The notes under the pieces were generated by a model. It saw nothing but the letters and a program-made list of their open reading frames with translations, did not search any database and was not told the origin of the DNA. This document shows positions 12,529-14,310 of a stretch of DNA of 14,310 bases, one piece after another. A program made the translations under genes and the position numbers. The DNA comes from NBML01 sp029939535 (lineage in GTDB: Bacteria > Desulfobacterota > Desulfobacteria > Desulfobacterales > Desulfobacteraceae). Location: NCBI GenBank assembly GCA_029939535.1, contig JAOZST010000088.1, forward strand, positions 1 through 14,310, read 5' to 3'. Position 1 is the stretch's first letter, and the number at the start of each line of letters is the position of its first letter.

Positions 12529-14181
12529 CTAAAAATTCCATTTTTTATAAGTGTTCATTAATCCGTTTGTGGAAGAGTCATGGGATGTAATGGGTTTGTC
12601 ATCATTTAATTCAGGAAGGATTTCTTTGGCCAGCTGTTTGCCTAATTCAACACCCCATTGGTCAAAGCTGAAAATATTCCAGATAACACCCTGAACAAAG
12701 ATCTTGTGTTCATACATTGCAATAAGGCTTCCAAGAACCCGGGGCGAAAGTTTTTTAAATAGTATTGAGTTTGACGGGCGGTTGCCTGGAAAAATTTTAT
12801 GGGGTGCAATGGTTTGAATCTCTTCATGGCTTTTGCCTGCATCAATAAGCTCATCAACAACTTTTTCCCGGGTTTTTCCGTTTAAAAGGGCCTGGGTCTG
12901 GGCGAAAAAATTTGACAGCAGGATCTTATGATGATTGCCAACAGGATTATGGCTCAGTGCAGGGGCTAGAAAATCCGCTGGAATAAGTTTTGTTCCCTGG
13001 TGAATAAGCTGGTAAAAAGCATGCTGGCCGTTTGTCCCTGGTTCCCCCCATATAACTGGGCCGGTTTGATATTGAACTTTTTTCCCGTTTCTATCCATGG
13101 CCTTGCCATTGCTTTCCATATTGCCCTGTTGCAGGTAGGCAGGAAACCTGTGCATATATTGATCATAGGGTAAAATAACTTCTGTTTCTGCTTTAAAAAA
13201 ATTATTGTACCAGATTCCAATTAATCCCAGTATCACGGGTATGTTTTTGTGAAATTCAGATTTTTTGAAGTGCTGGTCCATGTCAAATGCACCCGCAAGC
13301 AGATCTTCAAAGTTCTCAAAACCGATATAACAGGCAATGGAAAGTCCGATGGCAGACCACAGGGAATACCGTCCTCCCACCCAGTCCCAGAATTCAAACA
13401 TGTTGTCTGCATCAATTCCAAACTCCTGAACCCCCTTTGAGTTTGTGGATATGGCTATAAAATGCCGGGCTATATGGGCTTTTTCTTTTGCATGGTTTAA
13501 AAACCATTCCCTTGCTGTAAAAGCATTGGTCATTGTTTCCTGGGTTGTAAAGGTTTTGGAAGCGATCATAAACAGAGTGGTCTCAGGGTCAAGATCTTTC
13601 AGGGTTTCAATGATTGCAGTGCCGTCAATATTTGATACAAAATGAATGGATAGTCCTTCCTGGGCATAGGGTTTAAGGCATTCTGTAACCATAACAGGTC
13701 CCAGGTCAGAACCCCCAATCCCAATATTAACGATATCTGTAACTTTTTTTCTGGTATATCCTTTCCACTGGCCTGAGATAATCTCTGAAGAAAATGTTTT
13801 TATTTTTGCCAGTACAGCATTGATACCAGGCATTATATCATTACCATCAACAAAAACGGGTTTATTTTCCCGGTTTCTTAAAGCAGTATGCAGGACAGGC
13901 CGGTTTTCTGTCTCATTAATATAATTGCCGGAAAACATTTTATTAATGGCATCCCGGAGCCTGACCTCTTCTGCAAGATCCATGAGAAGTTTCAGGGTCT
14001 GTTTATTAATTCTGTTTTTGGAATAATCAACAAGAATCGAATCAAACCTTATGGAAAATTTTTCAAATCTCTGGGGATCTTTGAGAAAAAGATCTTTCAT
14101 GTGAACATCTTTTGTCTGAATATAATGGTCAGCCAGTTTTTCCCATGCTTTTGTTTTATCCGGGCTTATTTTGTCAAGCAT
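12529..14181 (-). CDS. pgi: Glucose-6-phosphate isomerase
   Basis: A 550-residue isomerase interconverting glucose 6-phosphate and fructose 6-phosphate in glycolysis and gluconeogenesis; in an anaerobe of this kind the gluconeogenic direction is likely. Family signatures are GIGGSDLGP (154-162), the phosphate-binding ASKTFTTQETMTNA (207-220), GGRYSLWSAIGL (269-280, with Arg271), QGNMESNGK (352-360, catalytic Glu356), GTNGQHAFYQLIHQG (382-396, His387) and FDQWGVELGKQLA (506-518, Lys515). Length equals the 549-residue E. coli type. The EAL-HDOD gene follows after 2 bases, so they are probably cotranscribed. The ribosome site is weak (AGAGA within AT-rich sequence). An open frame coming from the right edge ends 8 bases inside pgi. 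Confidence 0.96.
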   Translation of the reverse strand: MLDKISPDKTKAWEKLADHYIQTKDVHMKDLFLKDPQRFEKFSIRFDSILVDYSKNRINKQTLKLLMDLAEEVRLRDAINKMFSGNYINETENRPVLHTALRNRENKPVFVDGNDIMPGINAVLAKIKTFSSEIISGQWKGYTRKKVTDIVNIGIGGSDLGPVMVTECLKPYAQEGLSIHFVSNIDGTAIIETLKDLDPETTLFMIASKTFTTQETMTNAFTAREWFLNHAKEKAHIARHFIAISTNSKGVQEFGIDADNMFEFWDWVGGRYSLWSAIGLSIACYIGFENFEDLLAGAFDMDQHFKKSEFHKNIPVILGLIGIWYNNFFKAETEVILPYDQYMHRFPAYLQQGNMESNGKAMDRNGKKVQYQTGPVIWGEPGTNGQHAFYQLIHQGTKLIPADFLAPALSHNPVGNHHKILLSNFFAQTQALLNGKTREKVVDELIDAGKSHEEIQTIAPHKIFPGNRPSNSILFKKLSPRVLGSLIAMYEHKIFVQGVIWNIFSFDQWGVELGKQLAKEILPELNDDKPITSHDSSTNGLMNTYKKWNF

Positions 14182-14310
14182 ATTTTTTCTCTATATTTTT
14201 AGCTTTTTTAGATTTGATTCTCTTGTTTCCCAGGGTGCAATTTTTTTGAAATTTTTGCAAATAAAAGATGTTGTAAACAAGAGACGTCATACCCTTGACA
14301 TTATCAAAGG
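14174..14310 (-). CDS. Possible C-terminal fragment of an unknown gene
   Basis: On the minus strand a frame is open from the window edge for 44 codons to a TGA that overlaps the first 8 bases of pgi. The tail is Lys-rich (NKRIKSKKAKNIEKKYA) after a hydrophobic/aromatic piece (SLVYNIFYLQKF). The stop-start overlap is what a coupled operon would show, but an open frame of this size in AT-rich DNA can occur by chance and I recognise no family. Confidence 0.35.
   Translation of the reverse strand, partial: FDNVKGMTSLVYNIFYLQKFQKNCTLGNKRIKSKKAKNIEKKYA
14219..14284. repeat. 10-base inverted repeat upstream of pgi
   Basis: TCTCTTGTTT (14219-14228) and AAACAAGAGA (14275-14284) are perfect reverse complements, 46 bases apart. 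A second pair, TGCAA (14236-14240) and TTGCA (14255-14259), is nested inside. The purpose is unknown; it could be regulatory for pgi or lie in the tail of an upstream gene. Confidence 0.5.

Noticed and set aside
14295..14300. TTGACA at the right edge as a promoter
   Set aside because: No -10 can be seen because the window ends 10 bases later.

Overview
The window reads as ordinary chromosome of an AT-leaning Gram-negative bacterium, most likely an anaerobic Desulfobacterota (Desulfobacteraceae-like) species. That placement is an inference from the style of the proteins (the long PurN, the DHH protein, the LeuC/LeuD pair, the EAL-HDOD protein) and not from a marker gene. I see no rRNA, tRNA, CRISPR array, insertion sequence or phage gene. 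No gene-free stretch exceeds about 205 bases.

Layout, left to right. (1) Bases 1-359, + strand: the 3' end of a PIN-domain toxin gene overlapping by one base a Phd/YefM-type antitoxin gene. (2) Bases 435-3203, - strand: a tight four-gene operon, transcribed as DHH phosphoesterase, hotdog thioesterase, SpoU-type RNA methyltransferase, nadE. (3) Bases 3407-6547, + strand: a YigZ/IMPACT-family protein, then an XRE-cupin regulator, leuC-like and leuD-like genes forming one operon. This operon has a perfect-consensus sigma70 promoter that starts inside the yigZ stop codon and is overlaid by repeated GTATAA half-sites. (4) Bases 6551-10135, - strand: DNA polymerase I (polA) followed by NAD kinase. 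(5) Bases 10222-11261, + strand: a 72-residue cysteine-rich protein and a purN with a large internal insertion. (6) Bases 11315-14181, - strand: glucose-6-phosphate isomerase (pgi) followed by an EAL-HDOD protein, with the possible tail of another gene running off the right edge.

How the genes work together. Most are housekeeping functions: NAD synthesis (nadE) and NADP synthesis (nadK) in different operons, DNA repair replication (polA), purine synthesis (purN) and sugar phosphate metabolism (pgi). Less ordinary are the XRE-cupin/isomerase operon, which looks like a self-contained ligand-responsive metabolic switch whose substrate is not certain; the Cys-rich protein tied to an enlarged PurN; and the toxin-antitoxin pair in reversed order. 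Three convergent gene pairs meet with gaps of 75, 3 and 53 bases. A clear hairpin is seen only in the last gap, between purN and the EAL-HDOD gene.
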